From: Rhodopseudomonas palustris
GTDB lineage: Bacteria > Pseudomonadota > Alphaproteobacteria > Rhizobiales > Xanthobacteraceae
Length of the DNA stretch: 64,000 nucleotides
Direction of reading: 5' to 3'
Assembly (NCBI RefSeq): GCF_007005445.1
Contig: NZ_CP041387.1
Coordinates: forward strand, 992,001 to 1,056,000
Positions 33,171 to 44,042 of this stretch are shown here, in pieces. The notes under the pieces were generated by a model that searched no databases, was not told where the DNA came from, and saw only the letters and a list, made by a program, of their open reading frames with translations. The translations under genes and the position numbers were made by a program. The stretch's first letter is position 1; every line of letters starts with the position of its first letter.

Positions 33171-34715
33171 ATGTCTGAGAACCAGCTTTATCACGGCATC
33201 GTTTCCGGCGACCGCCGCCGCAGCTTCGACGAAGTGAACGCCCGCGTCGCGACCATCGCCGGCGGACTGCAGGCGCTCGGCGTCAAACCCGGCGATTGCG
33301 TCTGCGTGCTGATGCGCAACGATATCGCATTCATGGAGGCGGTGTACGGCGTGATGACGCTCGGCGCCTATGCGGTGCCGGTAAACTGGCATTTCAAGCC
33401 CGAAGAAGTCGGCTACATCATCGCCGATTCCGCAACCCGGGTGCTGATCGGCCACGCCGATCTGTTGCACGCCGTCGCCTCGGCGATCCCGGCGGACCTT
33501 CCGGTGCTCAGCGTGCCGACGCCACCGGAAGTGATCGCCAACTACAAGATCGCGCCGGATCATCTGTCGCCGCCGACCGGCGCGATCGGTCTCGACGGCT
33601 GGATGGCGCAGCAGAAGCCGTATGACGGCCCGGCGTTGCCGCAGCCGCAGAACATGATCTACACCTCCGGCACCACCGGGCACCCGAAAGGCGTCAAGCG
33701 GTTCGCGCCGACGCCGGAGCAGGCGGCGCATGCCGAGAAGATGCGCGCGACGATCTACGGTCTGAAGCCGCAAGCCCGGGCGCTGTGCCCGGGCCCGCTG
33801 TATCACTCGGCGCCGAACTCGTTCGGCATCCGCGCCGGCAAGCTCGGCGGCGTGCTGGTGCTGATGCCGCGCTTCCACCCCGAAGAGTTCTTGGCGCTGG
33901 TGCAGGAGCACAAGATCGACACCGTATTCATGGTGCCGACGATGTTCATCCGGCTGATGAAGCTGCCCGCCGAGGTGCGCGCCAAATACGACGTCTCGTC
34001 GCTGCGCCATGTCATCCACGCCGCCGCGCCGTGCCCGGCCGACGTCAAGCGTGCGATGATCGCATGGTGGGGGCCGGTGATCTACGAGTTCTACGGCTCG
34101 ACCGAAAGCGGCGCCGTGACGTTCGCGACGTCCGAAGACGCGCTGAACAAGCCAGGCACCGTCGGCAAGATTGCGCACGGCGCCGAGCTGAAGTTCATCG
34201 ACGACGACGGCAACGAAGTGCCGCAGGGGCAGATCGGCGAGATCTTTTCGCGGATCGCCGGCAATCCGGACTTCACCTATCACAACAAGCCGGAGAAGCG
34301 CGCGGAGATCGACCGCGACGGTTTCATCACCTCCGGCGATATGGGCTATCTCGACGACGACGGCTACGTGTTCATCTGCGATCGCAAGCGCGACATGGTG
34401 ATCTCCGGCGGCGTCAACATTTATCCCGCCGAGATCGAGGCGGCGCTGCACGCGGTTCCGGGCGTGCACGATTGCGCGGTGTTCGGCATTCCGGATGCGG
34501 AATTCGGCGAGGCGCTGATGGCGATGCTTGAGCCTCAGCCCGGCGTTACGGTGGACGAGAATTTCGTTCGCTCGCAGCTCAAGCTGGCACTCGCCGACTA
34601 CAAGGTGCCCAAGCACATCAAGATCATGCCGGAGCTGCCGCGCGAGGATTCCGGCAAGATCTTCAAGCGACGCCTGCGCGATCCGTATTGGGCGAATGCC
34701 GGCCGGGTGATCTAA
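33171..34715 (+). CDS. AMP-forming acyl-CoA synthetase
   Basis: This 514-residue adenylating enzyme carries IYTSGTTGHPKGV, EFYGSTESG, TSGDMGYLDDDGYVFICDRKRDM and EDSGKIFKRRLRDPYW. It belongs to the class I AMP-binding family and should make an acyl-CoA. GGAGAG lies before the ATG. It stands on the same strand after the crotonase, and its stop overlaps the end of the histidine kinase gene on the other strand by four bases. Substrate specificity cannot be read from sequence. Confidence 0.92.
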   Translation: MSENQLYHGIVSGDRRRSFDEVNARVATIAGGLQALGVKPGDCVCVLMRNDIAFMEAVYGVMTLGAYAVPVNWHFKPEEVGYIIADSATRVLIGHADLLHAVASAIPADLPVLSVPTPPEVIANYKIAPDHLSPPTGAIGLDGWMAQQKPYDGPALPQPQNMIYTSGTTGHPKGVKRFAPTPEQAAHAEKMRATIYGLKPQARALCPGPLYHSAPNSFGIRAGKLGGVLVLMPRFHPEEFLALVQEHKIDTVFMVPTMFIRLMKLPAEVRAKYDVSSLRHVIHAAAPCPADVKRAMIAWWGPVIYEFYGSTESGAVTFATSEDALNKPGTVGKIAHGAELKFIDDDGNEVPQGQIGEIFSRIAGNPDFTYHNKPEKRAEIDRDGFITSGDMGYLDDDGYVFICDRKRDMVISGGVNIYPAEIEAALHAVPGVHDCAVFGIPDAEFGEALMAMLEPQPGVTVDENFVRSQLKLALADYKVPKHIKIMPELPREDSGKIFKRRLRDPYWANAGRVI

Positions 34716-37498
34716 CTCGCCGCGCTCTTGTGTTCCGTGCCGGCCAGATCGTCGGCCGGCCGGTGGTCGGCACGACTCAGCGCCGCGCGGACCAGCCGCG
34801 CCAGATCGGCGCGGCGGAACGGCTTCGACAGCAGCAGCACGCCGGGATCGAGCCGGCCGTGGTGCACGATGGCGTTCTCGGTGTAGCCCGAGGTGTACAG
34901 CACCTTCACAGGCCGAATCCGCGCCACCGCATCGGCCAGCTCGCGGCCGTTGAGCCCGCCGGGCATGATGATATCGGTCAGTAGCAGGTCGAACGGCGTG
35001 CCACGCCTGACCTCGGCGAGCGCCGCTGCGCCGTCCGCCGCCGCGATGGTGCGATAGCCGAGGCCGCGGAGCTGGGCGAGGGCGAAGTTGCGGACCAGTT
35101 CCTCGTCCTCGACCAGCAGGATAGTTTCGCTGCCGCCCTCGACGGGGATGATCGAAGGCGGCGCGTCGATCCCGGAATCGGCCCGCGGCAGATACAGCTT
35201 GACGGTGGTGCCGTGCCGTTGCTCGCTGTAGATCTGGATGTGGCCGTTCGATTGTTTGACGAAGCCGTACACCATGCTCAGCCCGAGCCCGGTGCCTTTG
35301 CCGACACTCTTGGTGGTGAAGAACGGCTCGAACGCCTTGTCCAGTACGGACGGTGCCATGCCGGCGCCGGAGTCGCTGACCGCAATCATGACGTAGCGGC
35401 CCGGCTTCACTTCGGGGTGGTGCTCGGCATAGTCGGCGTCGAGCGACACATTGGCGGTCTCGAACAGCAGCTTGCCTCCACCCGGCATCGCGTCGCGCGC
35501 GTTGACGGCGAGGTTGAGCAGCGCCGACGACAGTTGCGACGGATCGATCAACGCCGGGTCGACCGCGGGATCGAGCCGGACGTCGATCTCGATGTGCTCG
35601 CCGATGGTCGGTCGCAACAATTGCTTGATATTCGACACCACGGTGTTGACGTCGATGTTACGCGGCTGCAGCGGTTGCTTGCGTGCGAAGGCGAGTAACT
35701 GCCGGGTCAGGTCCGCGCCGCGCTCGGCAGCCTGATCGATCATCTTGGCGATGGTGACGAGATCGGGCCGGTCGGCGAGCTCGTCGAGCAGGATTTCCGC
35801 GGTGCCGCTGATCACGGTCAGCATGTTGTTGAAGTCGTGGGCGACGCCGCCGGTGAGCTGGCCGATCGCCTCGAGCTTCTGCGCCTGGTGCAGCCGGCGT
35901 TCGGTCTCCTTGAGGGCGGAGACGTCGGTGAACACGACCACCGCGCCGCTGATCACGCCTTCGGCGTCGCGGATCGGCCGCGCATTGCCGGAGACGTCGA
36001 CGATCTTGTCGCTGCCGAGCACGTGGAGGATCAGTTCGAAGCGGTCGACCGGTTCGCCGCGCATTGCCCGCCGTCCGGGGCGCTGATCGACCTCGAGGGG
36101 CGTCACGCCATCGGTGAGGAACGACTCCACCGAGCTTTCCCAGGTCGGTCCGCTCCATCCGGACGGCGCGGTGCGCAGCGCCACGGCGGCGGGGTTCTCG
36201 TAGATCACCCGGCCTTCGGCATCGATCAACAGCACGGCCTCCGCCATCGCGTTCATGATCGACTCGAAAATCTCCTTCTCGCGGCGGAGCGCGGCGGTCT
36301 TGTCGCGCGCCTCCTGCATGGTTGCGGAGAACGCTTCGGCCAGTACGCCGATCTCGCCGCCGGCATTGCGGGGCAGCGCCAGCGGTGCGCCGCTGCCGAG
36401 GCTTTCGACCGCACGTGTCATGTCCGATAGCGGCCGTGCCAGGCTGCGGGCGAACGCCACCGCCAGCACGGTAGCGACTAGCACCGCGAAGCTGCCGCCG
36501 ATCAAGGTCGACTTCGCCCAGGCCAGCATCGGACCGCGGGTCATGTTCTGTTCGGCGATCGCTTCGACCAGCACCAGCGGTGCTGTGCCGGCGACGTTCA
36601 TCGGCTGGACTGCGACACCGAACCGCTCGCCGTCACGGTTTGCGATCACTGCCGGCGTCCAGACGTTTCCGGTCAAGGCGCCGACAAGCGCCGGAAAGTC
36701 CTCCAGCAGGTTCGACACCAGATCGGCGGTGATGTCGGTGTTCCGGGCGTCAGGATGAAACAGATAGCTGCCCTCTCGATCGACCACGTAGATTCTGGAG
36801 CTGGCGTGAACCGGAGCTCGCAACCCGGTGAAAGGCTTGCGCAGGTCGATGGTCGCAGCCATCACGCCGAATCGTCGGCCATCCTCGGCGAACACTGGGG
36901 TGACGACGTGAAGGACGGGGCGCCGCGTCGGCGTGGTGCCGGTGCGATCGTCGATCTGCTCGAGTTCGACCGTGGAGACCACCATGTCTCCGTCTTCCGC
37001 CGTGAGCCCGAGTTGCACCAGGGCGGCCCCGCTCGGCCGCCGCAGCTCGTCGCCGGCGAAGACGCGAATTTCGCCCCCTGGCCGCCGCTCGACGCGGACC
37101 ACGTCGCGACCGGGGTCGCCGAGGCTGATCAGTCGATAGTGCGCAATATCCGGCTTGTTTTCGAGTTCCAGCGCCAGACGTCGACCGATCCGCTCTCGCC
37201 ATCGCGGCAAGCTCTCTCCGCCGGCGGCCTTCTTCGACGGATCGAGGTTGAGTTCGATCAGTTCGTCGATGCCGATGATGCGGCGGAAGCCGAGCAGATC
37301 GGCACTGACGCTGTTGACAAGATGCGACAGGTCGCGGGCCTGGGATGAGGCATCGGCGTTGAGACCAGCCAAGGTTCGCTCGATCGCCACCGGCGCGATG
37401 TTGCGGTAGCCGAGATAGCCGACGCCGATCGCGGTCAGCACCACCGTCGAGACCACCAAAATCGCCAGCCTGGTCGAAAGCGTCAGCCTCTTGCGCAA
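34712..37498 (-). CDS. hybrid sensor histidine kinase/response regulator
   Basis: This 928-residue protein has, in order, a transmembrane segment near the start (LAILVVSTVVLTAIGVGYLGY), a periplasmic Cache-like sensor (about 35-330), a second transmembrane segment near 345, a HAMP region, a PAS domain (IMNAMAEAVLLIDAEGRVIYEN), HisKA with phospho-His in GGVAHDFNNML, an ATPase domain (NLAVNARDAM, DSGAGM, GKGTGLGLSMVYG) and a receiver domain with the phospho-Asp in LLLTDIIMPGG. The TTG at 37498 is chosen because GGAGGG is seven bases upstream; longer frames lack such a site. No separate response-regulator gene adjoins it, so its output may go to a remote partner. Confidence 0.9.
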   Translation of the reverse strand: MRKRLTLSTRLAILVVSTVVLTAIGVGYLGYRNIAPVAIERTLAGLNADASSQARDLSHLVNSVSADLLGFRRIIGIDELIELNLDPSKKAAGGESLPRWRERIGRRLALELENKPDIAHYRLISLGDPGRDVVRVERRPGGEIRVFAGDELRRPSGAALVQLGLTAEDGDMVVSTVELEQIDDRTGTTPTRRPVLHVVTPVFAEDGRRFGVMAATIDLRKPFTGLRAPVHASSRIYVVDREGSYLFHPDARNTDITADLVSNLLEDFPALVGALTGNVWTPAVIANRDGERFGVAVQPMNVAGTAPLVLVEAIAEQNMTRGPMLAWAKSTLIGGSFAVLVATVLAVAFARSLARPLSDMTRAVESLGSGAPLALPRNAGGEIGVLAEAFSATMQEARDKTAALRREKEIFESIMNAMAEAVLLIDAEGRVIYENPAAVALRTAPSGWSGPTWESSVESFLTDGVTPLEVDQRPGRRAMRGEPVDRFELILHVLGSDKIVDVSGNARPIRDAEGVISGAVVVFTDVSALKETERRLHQAQKLEAIGQLTGGVAHDFNNMLTVISGTAEILLDELADRPDLVTIAKMIDQAAERGADLTRQLLAFARKQPLQPRNIDVNTVVSNIKQLLRPTIGEHIEIDVRLDPAVDPALIDPSQLSSALLNLAVNARDAMPGGGKLLFETANVSLDADYAEHHPEVKPGRYVMIAVSDSGAGMAPSVLDKAFEPFFTTKSVGKGTGLGLSMVYGFVKQSNGHIQIYSEQRHGTTVKLYLPRADSGIDAPPSIIPVEGGSETILLVEDEELVRNFALAQLRGLGYRTIAAADGAAALAEVRRGTPFDLLLTDIIMPGGLNGRELADAVARIRPVKVLYTSGYTENAIVHHGRLDPGVLLLSKPFRRADLARLVRAALSRADHRPADDLAGTEHKSAAS

Positions 37499-37657
37499 CT
37501 TGCTGCCCTCCAAGGTTGCAATGCTAGGCACGGCTTTCGCGGTGCTGCAACGATACGGGGCAAACGCGCTCAGTTTTCTTTGGATAGTTGCGGGTCCGTG
37601 AGTTCCTGTTCTTGGAACTGTGAATTCGCTGCGACGATACAGGTAACCACGTGCCAA

Positions 37658-38548
37658 TTAGCTCGGAGATGTTTCCGACAATTCAGCAAGCAGTGCATTC
37701 TCCGCCCGGCTCTCGCTGTGCTGCCTGTGGCGCAGCAGATGAAATGTGCGATGCGGAAGATCGAATCCTACGATGTGAAGCGTGCCGGCGGCGAGCGAGG
37801 GCGCCGCGACCAGAGCGGAAATCGCGGTGGCGCAGTCGGAACTTTCAACCGCGGCGCGGATCGCTTCGTTAGACGGCAGTTCGAGTCGCACGTCGAGATC
37901 GGAGAGCGCCAGTCCGCTGCGGCGCAGCGCAGCCTCGAACATCGCGCGGGTGCCGGAGCCGCGTTCGCGCACTACCCAGCCGGTAGTGGTGAGCTTGACG
38001 GGGGGCAGACGTTGCAGCGAGCGCCACGGATGGTCGCGAGCGACCACGATTACGAGATCGTCGCTGCCGATCGGCGTCGCGCTGAGCAGCGGCTCGTCGA
38101 CCTCGCCTTCGACCAGGCCGAGGTCGGCGCGGCCGTCGCGCACCGTGGCGGCGACCTGCTCGGTGTTGGCGATCGTCAGTTGCAGCGCGATGCCCGGATA
38201 GCGCTGCTGGAAACGCAGCAATCGCTGCGGCAGCCAGTAATTGCCGACGGTCTGGCTGGCGGCGAGGCTGAGGGCGCCGCGCTTCAGGCCGGCGATGTCG
38301 TCGAGCGCCTGCGCGGCGGCGCGGGCGCGGGCGAGCACGGCGCGGGCTTCGCCGAGAAAGTCGCGTCCGGCCTGGGTGAGCGTGATGCCGCGGCCGACGC
38401 GATCGAACAGCTTGACGCGATGACGCGCTTCCAGCGCGGCGATCGCCGCGCTGGTGGCCGATTGGGTGAGGTGCAGTCCGCTCGCGGCGCGGGTCATGTG
38501 CTGCTGTTCGGCGACCGCGATGAAGATGCGGAGCTGCTCCAGTGTCAT
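37658..38548 (-). CDS. LysR family transcriptional regulator (YeiE/CysB-like position)
   Basis: This 296-residue LTTR starts [40 protein letters not shown], a classic N-terminal helix-turn-helix. The start overlaps the stop of the preceding exporter gene by ATGA, so the two are translationally coupled. In Escherichia coli yeiE and yeiH form a similar LysR-exporter pair. An alternative ATG nine bases upstream (38557) would add three residues. It probably controls the exporter gene, whose promoter region carries a 12-bp palindrome. Confidence 0.9.
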   Translation of the reverse strand: MTLEQLRIFIAVAEQQHMTRAASGLHLTQSATSAAIAALEARHRVKLFDRVGRGITLTQAGRDFLGEARAVLARARAAAQALDDIAGLKRGALSLAASQTVGNYWLPQRLLRFQQRYPGIALQLTIANTEQVAATVRDGRADLGLVEGEVDEPLLSATPIGSDDLVIVVARDHPWRSLQRLPPVKLTTTGWVVRERGSGTRAMFEAALRRSGLALSDLDVRLELPSNEAIRAAVESSDCATAISALVAAPSLAAGTLHIVGFDLPHRTFHLLRHRQHSESRAENALLAELSETSPS

Positions 38549-39612
38549 CCGTGCCATCCAGTGAGCTTGATAAGCGCCAGCGCGAAGCCGGCAATGAACA
38601 GCGCGGCGGTGAGGCCGAGCAGAGCGGGACGCAGGCCGCGCGCGGCGAGTTTGCGCAAGTCGGTCTCCAGCCCCATCGCCGCCAGCGCCATCGACAGCAG
38701 GAAGGCGGTGATCGCCACGATCCAGCTCCTGGCCTCGTGCGGGATGGCGACGAGCTGATTGACGCCGATCATCGCCGCGAAGCCGAGCACGAACCACGGC
38801 ATCGGCGGCGTTGGGGCGTTGTCGCCGGCAGGCTGATGCCGGGCGCGACGGCGCGCCAGCATGCCGAGCCCGATCACCAGCGGCGCCAGCATCATCACCC
38901 GCGACAGCTTGGCGATGGTGCCGAATTCGCCGGCGCTCTGGCCACCCTGGAAGCTGGCGGCGACGACTTGCGCGATCTCGTGGATCGAGGCGCCGGTCCA
39001 CAGCCCGAAGCCGTGGGCGTCGAGGCCGAACACGCTCTGCAGCAGCGGATAGATCACCATCGCTAGCGATCCGAACACGGTGACGCAGGCGACGCCGTAG
39101 GCGACGTCCTCGTCGTCGGCGCGCGTGACGGTGTTGGTGGCGATGATGGCGGAGGCGCCGCAGATCGAGGTGCCGGCGGCGATCAGTTCGGCCAGCTTGC
39201 GGTCGACGCCGAGCACCCGGCCGAACCATACCGTGAAGCCGAAGGTGGCGAGCAGAGTCGCGGCAATGATCGCCAGCCCTTCGCCGCCAACCTCGATCAG
39301 TTGCGCGGTGGTGAGCTGCAGCCCGAGCAGGATGATGGCGAAGCGCAGCACCCGGCGCAGGCTGAACTTGACGCCCGGCACCGCCCAGGACGGCGTACCG
39401 ATGGCGTTGTGCGCCAGGATTCCGATCAGGATCGCCAGCAGCATCGGCGAGATGCCGGGCATCCCCGGGATGGCGCGCAGGCCGACTGCGGCGGCGGCGA
39501 TCGCGGCGGTCACCAGCACTCCGGGCGCGATCGCGGCGAGGTGGTGCCCGAGACGTGCGGTGCGGCGGTGACGATGGTGCGGGTTCGGCTTGGCATTTGT
39601 GATCAGGCTCAT
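38545..39612 (-). CDS. yeiH: YeiH family putative sulfate/anion exporter
   Basis: This 355-residue membrane protein of the Cons_hypoth698/YeiH family has about ten hydrophobic segments, with [28 protein letters not shown] and [19 protein letters not shown] as conserved stretches. Members are annotated as putative sulfate exporters; experimental support is thin. AAGGAG eight bases upstream supports the ATG at 39612; the frame to 39654 adds a short tail. It is coupled to the LysR gene. Confidence 0.85.
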   Translation of the reverse strand: MSLITNAKPNPHHRHRRTARLGHHLAAIAPGVLVTAAIAAAAVGLRAIPGMPGISPMLLAILIGILAHNAIGTPSWAVPGVKFSLRRVLRFAIILLGLQLTTAQLIEVGGEGLAIIAATLLATFGFTVWFGRVLGVDRKLAELIAAGTSICGASAIIATNTVTRADDEDVAYGVACVTVFGSLAMVIYPLLQSVFGLDAHGFGLWTGASIHEIAQVVAASFQGGQSAGEFGTIAKLSRVMMLAPLVIGLGMLARRRARHQPAGDNAPTPPMPWFVLGFAAMIGVNQLVAIPHEARSWIVAITAFLLSMALAAMGLETDLRKLAARGLRPALLGLTAALFIAGFALALIKLTGWHG

Positions 39613-39694
39613 GGATCGGCTCCTTGTTGCCGATCCATCGCGTCCACGGATCAATCAATCAAACAGATTATTCTTCTTAAAGCAATCGATTTAG

Positions 39695-39706
39695 TAGATT
39701 AATCTA
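39695..39706. promoter_or_regulatory. palindrome TAGATTAATCTA in the exporter promoter region
   Basis: This 12-bp perfect palindrome lies 83 bases upstream of the exporter start, in an AT-rich part of the 275-base divergent space. LysR regulators bind interrupted palindromes with T-N11-A cores, so it is a candidate site for the coupled LysR protein. Confidence 0.35.
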
Positions 39707-39887
39707 TCGTGGCGCCGTCATCCGGCAAGTTCCTTCTCTCTGGAACCGTGGCGGCGCCGGATCGTTGCCGCTGAGCTGACTTGCGGGACTGCTTGGTGGC
39801 TTGCTTACCAAGTCGCGCGATGGGGGCTTGGAGTAGCAGCGCGGTCGCCGGTTCCGTGCTACACAGGGGCCTGCTGGAGGATCGATC

Positions 39888-40688
39888 ATGACCGACCTGC
39901 AATCCGGGGCGTCTCGCGCCCATTGGCATTCCGGCATCGGCGGCTTCGTCGTTTCGGAATGGCCGTATCTTCTGATGTTGCTGCTGGCGCTGTTCGGCGT
40001 CGCCTACACAAGCTTTACCCCGACAAGCATTTATTGGGTGATTCTGGCGCCGTTCATTGGTCTGGTGTGCGTGGTGTCGCGCTGGCGCGAAGCGCGAGCG
40101 GCCGATCAGCACGCCTATCTGGTGTTGTCGCAGGTGCTGCACTGGGGCGCGGTGCTGTTGTGCATGCAGTTGATGTCGCTGCAGGTCACGCGCCAGCTCG
40201 GCGGGCTCGCGGCGGCGCTCGGCGTGCTGACGCTGCTGGCGCTCGGCACGTTCTCGGCCGGCCTGCACATCCGTGCCTGGAAGATCTCAGTGGTCGGCGT
40301 GATCCTTGGCCTCAGCGTGCCGGCGATCGCCTTCCTGCAGCAGACCTCGCTGCTGATCCTGCTGGTGCTCGGACTGGCCGTTGCAATCGTGATACCGTTC
40401 TTCTGGGCCAAGCGCCGCCCGAAGGAGGTCACGCCGTCGGCCTATCAGCCGCCCGCCTATCAGCCGCCGGCCGATCGTTCGGCGGCCTATCCGCCTGCCG
40501 GCGCTACCGAGCGGCCGGTGCCGCAGCCGCCGCTGTACGAAGCTGCGGTCGCTGCTCCGATGCCGATACCGCAGCCTCCGTCGCCACCACCCGCTGCCGC
40601 GGAGCCGGTTTCGCCGCCACCAGATACCACGCCGCCCGAAGGTGAGCCGCGCCCGGACAACGTCCGCAACATTTCTGGTGCGCGCTGA
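39888..40688 (+). CDS. membrane protein with proline-rich tail, unknown function
   Basis: I do not recognise this 266-residue protein. The N-terminal half has about six hydrophobic segments (about residues 20-175), starting EWPYLLMLLLALFGVAY. The last 80 residues are proline-rich with the tandem AYQPPAYQPPA and end in NVRNISGAR. Such tails often sit at the cytoplasmic face and mediate binding. GGAGG lies close to the ATG. It is divergent from the exporter and followed 99 bases later by the PEP carboxylase gene. Confidence 0.6.
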   Translation: MTDLQSGASRAHWHSGIGGFVVSEWPYLLMLLLALFGVAYTSFTPTSIYWVILAPFIGLVCVVSRWREARAADQHAYLVLSQVLHWGAVLLCMQLMSLQVTRQLGGLAAALGVLTLLALGTFSAGLHIRAWKISVVGVILGLSVPAIAFLQQTSLLILLVLGLAVAIVIPFFWAKRRPKEVTPSAYQPPAYQPPADRSAAYPPAGATERPVPQPPLYEAAVAAPMPIPQPPSPPPAAAEPVSPPPDTTPPEGEPRPDNVRNISGAR

Positions 40689-40787
40689 CCGTCTTTGACG
40701 GTTGCAACCGGCATGCACCGCCATTCTTGATCTTGCGTGCGGTGCACAAAATACTTCAGGATACCGGTGGTGTCCTGGAGTGCTGTC

Positions 40788-43598
40788 ATGTCGTGGCTGA
40801 ATCTGTCCGCCGGTGCTGAACCGGTCTCCGAACGTCCTGACGACGCGGCCGCGATCGAGGCCGAGACCCGGCTGCGCAACGACATCCGGCTGCTCGGCCG
40901 GATCCTCGGCGACACCGTGCGCGAGCAGGAGGGCCAGAGCGTGTTCGATCTGGTGGAGAACATCCGCCAGACCTCGATCCGCTTCCACCGCGACGACGAC
41001 AAAACCGCGCGCGCCGAGCTCGCCGCCATCCTCGATGGCATGTCGATCTCCGACACGATGCGGATCGTGCGCGCCTTCAGCTACTTCTCGCACCTCGCCA
41101 ACATCGCCGAGGACCAGAACAACATCCGCCAGATGCGCGCCGGCTCGACCGCCGGATCGGCGCCGCGCGCCGGCCTGCTCGCCAAGACGCTGGCCCATGC
41201 GCGGGCCGAGGGGATCACCGCCGCCGAGCTGCGCAAGTTCTTCGCCAGCGCGCTGGTCAGCCCGGTGCTGACCGCGCATCCGACCGAGGTGCGCCGCAAG
41301 AGCACGATGGACCGCGAGATGCAGATCGCGTCGCTGCTCGATCAGCGCGACCGCGTTCAACTCACCGCCGAAGAATGGGCCGACAACGAGGAGCGGCTGC
41401 GCCGCGCCGTCGAGACGCTGTGGAAGACCAACCTCTTGCGCCGGACCAAGCTGACGGTGCTGGACGAAGTCACCAACGGCCTGTCGTTCTACGACTACAC
41501 CTTCCTGCGCGAGGTGCCGCGGCTGCACAGTGCGCTGGAGGACCGGCTCGCCGACGCGGCCAAGGCCGAAGGCGTCAACAGCGAAGGCGAGCTGGCGAGC
41601 TTCCTGCGGATGGGAAGCTGGATCGGCGGCGACCGCGACGGCAATCCGTTCGTCACCGCCGAGGTGCTGCACGGCACGTTGAAGCTGCAGAGCAGCCGCG
41701 TGCTGCGCTATTATCTCGAAGAGCTGCACGAACTCGGCTCGGAATTGTCGCTGGCCTCGCATCTCGCCGGCATCACCGACACCGTCAAGGCGCTGGCCGA
41801 AACCTCGCCCGACACCTCGCCGCATCGCAAATACGAGCCGTATCGCCTCGCGGTGTCCGGCATCTACGCGCGGCTCGCCGCCACTGCGCTCAAGCTCGAG
41901 GTCGAGAATCTCCGCGCGCCGGTCGGCGAGGCCGAGCCTTACGCCAGCGCGCAGGACTTCAAGGCCGATCTCGACGCCATCCATCTGTCGCTCACCCAGC
42001 ACAATTCCGGCGTGATCGCGCGCGGCCGGCTGCGCCAGCTCCGCCGCGCGATCGACTGCTTCGGCTTCCACCTCGCCTGTCTCGACATGCGGCAGAACTC
42101 GGCCGTGCATGAACGCACTGTCGGCGAGCTGATGGATGCGGCGCGGCCCGGCACCTCTTACGCGGTGCTCGACGAGGAGGCGCGGATCGCGCTGCTGATC
42201 GCCGAGCTGCGCAGCACCCGGCCGCTAACGTCGATGTTCGTCAAATACAGCGACGAGACCGTCGGCGAACTTTCGGTGTTCCGCGAAGCCGCGAAGGCGC
42301 ACGCGACCTACGGCGCGGCGGCGATCCCGCAATGCATCATCTCGATGACCAAGGGCGTCTCGGACCTCTTGGAAGTCGCGGTGCTACTCAAGGAGGCCGG
42401 GCTGATCGATCCGTCCGGGCGCAGCGCCATCAACGTGGTGCCGCTGTTCGAGACGATCGAGGACCTGCAGGCCTGCGCCAAGATCATGGACCGGCTGCTG
42501 GCGATTCCGGAATATCGTCGGCTGGTCGACAGCCGCGGCTCGGTGCAGGAGGTGATGCTCGGCTATTCCGATAGCAACAAGGACGGCGGCTTCGTCACCT
42601 CGGGCTGGGAGCTTTACAAGGCCGAGATCGGCCTGATCGAGATCTTCGAGCACCATGGCGTGCGGTTGCGGCTGTTCCATGGCCGCGGCGGCTCGGTCGG
42701 CCGCGGCGGCGGCCCGAGCTACGACGCCATCGTGGCGCAGCCGGGCGGCGCGGTGAACGGCCAGATCCGCATTACCGAGCAGGGCGAGATCATCACCAGC
42801 AAATACTCCAACGTCGAAGTCGGCCGCAATAACCTCGAGATCCTCGCCGCCGCGACGTTGGAAGCAAGCCTGCTGCAGCCGAAGCGGGTGGCGCCGCATC
42901 GCGACTATCTCGAAGCGATGGAGCAGCTCTCCGCGCTCGCCTTCAAGGCATATCGCGGCCTGGTGTACGAGACCGACGGATTCGTCGACTACTTCTGGGC
43001 CTCGACCGTGATCAACGAGATCTCGACGCTGAACATCGGCAGCCGCCCGGCCTCGCGCAAGAAGACGCGCGCGATCGAGGACCTTCGCGCGATCCCCTGG
43101 GTGTTCTCATGGGCGCAGTGCCGGCTGATGCTGCCCGGCTGGTACGGCTTCGGCAGCGCGGTGTCGGCTTGGGTCACCGCGCACCCCGACAAGGGCATCG
43201 CCTTCCTGCAAAAGATGTATCAGGAGTGGCCGTTCTTTCGCACGCTGCTGTCGAACATGGACATGGTGCTGTCGAAGAGCTCGATCGGTATCGCCTCGCG
43301 CTATGCCGAACTTGTGGAGGACGTCGATGTTCGTGAGCGCATCTTCGGCCGCATCCGCGCCGAATGGCATTCCTCGATCGAGTATCTGTTTGCGATCATG
43401 CAGCAGGACCATCTGCTGCAGAGCAACCCGCTGCTCGAACGCTCGATCCGCCACCGCTTCCCGTATCTTGACCCCCTGAACCACGTCCAGGTCCAGCTGC
43501 TGCGCGAACACCGCACCCACGATCCCGACGAACAGGTGCTCCGCGGCGTGCAACTGACGATCAATGGGATTTCGGCGGGGCTGCGGAATAGCGGGTGA
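40788..43598 (+). CDS. ppc: phosphoenolpyruvate carboxylase
   Basis: This 936-residue enzyme adds bicarbonate to phosphoenolpyruvate to make oxaloacetate, an anaplerotic step for the TCA cycle. It has the catalytic histidine in [12 protein letters not shown], the lysine in [25 protein letters not shown] and the conserved C-terminal end LRNSG. Length fits the family. The ATG at 40788 is preceded by GGAG; a start at 40737 is open but would add 17 residues without a binding site. No regulator of it is nearby. Confidence 0.96.
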   Translation: MSWLNLSAGAEPVSERPDDAAAIEAETRLRNDIRLLGRILGDTVREQEGQSVFDLVENIRQTSIRFHRDDDKTARAELAAILDGMSISDTMRIVRAFSYFSHLANIAEDQNNIRQMRAGSTAGSAPRAGLLAKTLAHARAEGITAAELRKFFASALVSPVLTAHPTEVRRKSTMDREMQIASLLDQRDRVQLTAEEWADNEERLRRAVETLWKTNLLRRTKLTVLDEVTNGLSFYDYTFLREVPRLHSALEDRLADAAKAEGVNSEGELASFLRMGSWIGGDRDGNPFVTAEVLHGTLKLQSSRVLRYYLEELHELGSELSLASHLAGITDTVKALAETSPDTSPHRKYEPYRLAVSGIYARLAATALKLEVENLRAPVGEAEPYASAQDFKADLDAIHLSLTQHNSGVIARGRLRQLRRAIDCFGFHLACLDMRQNSAVHERTVGELMDAARPGTSYAVLDEEARIALLIAELRSTRPLTSMFVKYSDETVGELSVFREAAKAHATYGAAAIPQCIISMTKGVSDLLEVAVLLKEAGLIDPSGRSAINVVPLFETIEDLQACAKIMDRLLAIPEYRRLVDSRGSVQEVMLGYSDSNKDGGFVTSGWELYKAEIGLIEIFEHHGVRLRLFHGRGGSVGRGGGPSYDAIVAQPGGAVNGQIRITEQGEIITSKYSNVEVGRNNLEILAAATLEASLLQPKRVAPHRDYLEAMEQLSALAFKAYRGLVYETDGFVDYFWASTVINEISTLNIGSRPASRKKTRAIEDLRAIPWVFSWAQCRLMLPGWYGFGSAVSAWVTAHPDKGIAFLQKMYQEWPFFRTLLSNMDMVLSKSSIGIASRYAELVEDVDVRERIFGRIRAEWHSSIEYLFAIMQQDHLLQSNPLLERSIRHRFPYLDPLNHVQVQLLREHRTHDPDEQVLRGVQLTINGISAGLRNSG

Positions 43599-43712
43599 GG
43601 GCGGCTGCAGCTGGATTGGTCTGGGCTGATTTAGCCGGTGGAAAGGCGCGCCTGTTAGATTGGCGGCGATGCTGAAGCCGGCCAGCAGCCGCAGACACCG
43701 AGGACGTCCACC

Positions 43713-44042
43713 ATGCATTGGCTCTATCTTCTGATCGCGATCGTGGCCGAAGTCGCCGGCACGTCGGCGCTGAAGGCGTCGCAGGGGTTTACGGTGCTGT
43801 TGCCGTCGGTGCTGGTCGTCGTCGGTTACGGCGCGGCGTTCTATTTCCTGTCGCTGACGCTGAGCAGCATTTCGGTCGGCGTTGCCTATGCGCTGTGGTC
43901 CGGGATCGGGATCGTGCTGATCTCGGCGGTCGGCTGGCTGTGGTTCGGCCAAGCCTTGGACACGCCAGCGTTGATCGGCATCGCCCTCATCATCGCCGGC
44001 GTCGGCATCATCAATTTCTTCTCGAACGTGTCGGCGCATTAG
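43713..44042 (+). CDS. SMR family multidrug/quaternary ammonium efflux protein
   Basis: This 109-residue protein has four transmembrane helices and the conserved Glu13 in IVAEVAGTSALK, plus the third-helix VGVAYALWSGIGIVLI and the tryptophan in GWLWFGQ. Members such as EmrE and QacE work as dual-topology dimers and expel cationic compounds or guanidinium in exchange for protons. GAGGA precedes the ATG. Substrate cannot be assigned; the guanidinium-export branch (Gdx) is an alternative. Confidence 0.92.
   Translation: MHWLYLLIAIVAEVAGTSALKASQGFTVLLPSVLVVVGYGAAFYFLSLTLSSISVGVAYALWSGIGIVLISAVGWLWFGQALDTPALIGIALIIAGVGIINFFSNVSAH

Noticed and set aside
32151..34616. Long minus-strand open frame (821 codons) opposite the crotonase and acyl-CoA synthetase genes
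   Set aside because: It lies antisense to two genes with full family motifs. Its translation is rich in Arg, His and Val in the way typical of the complement of GC-rich coding DNA, with no family resemblance and no ribosome binding site.
40287..42110. Minus-strand open frame (607 codons) opposite PEP carboxylase
   Set aside because: PEP carboxylase is certain on the plus strand; the frame is a by-product of high GC.
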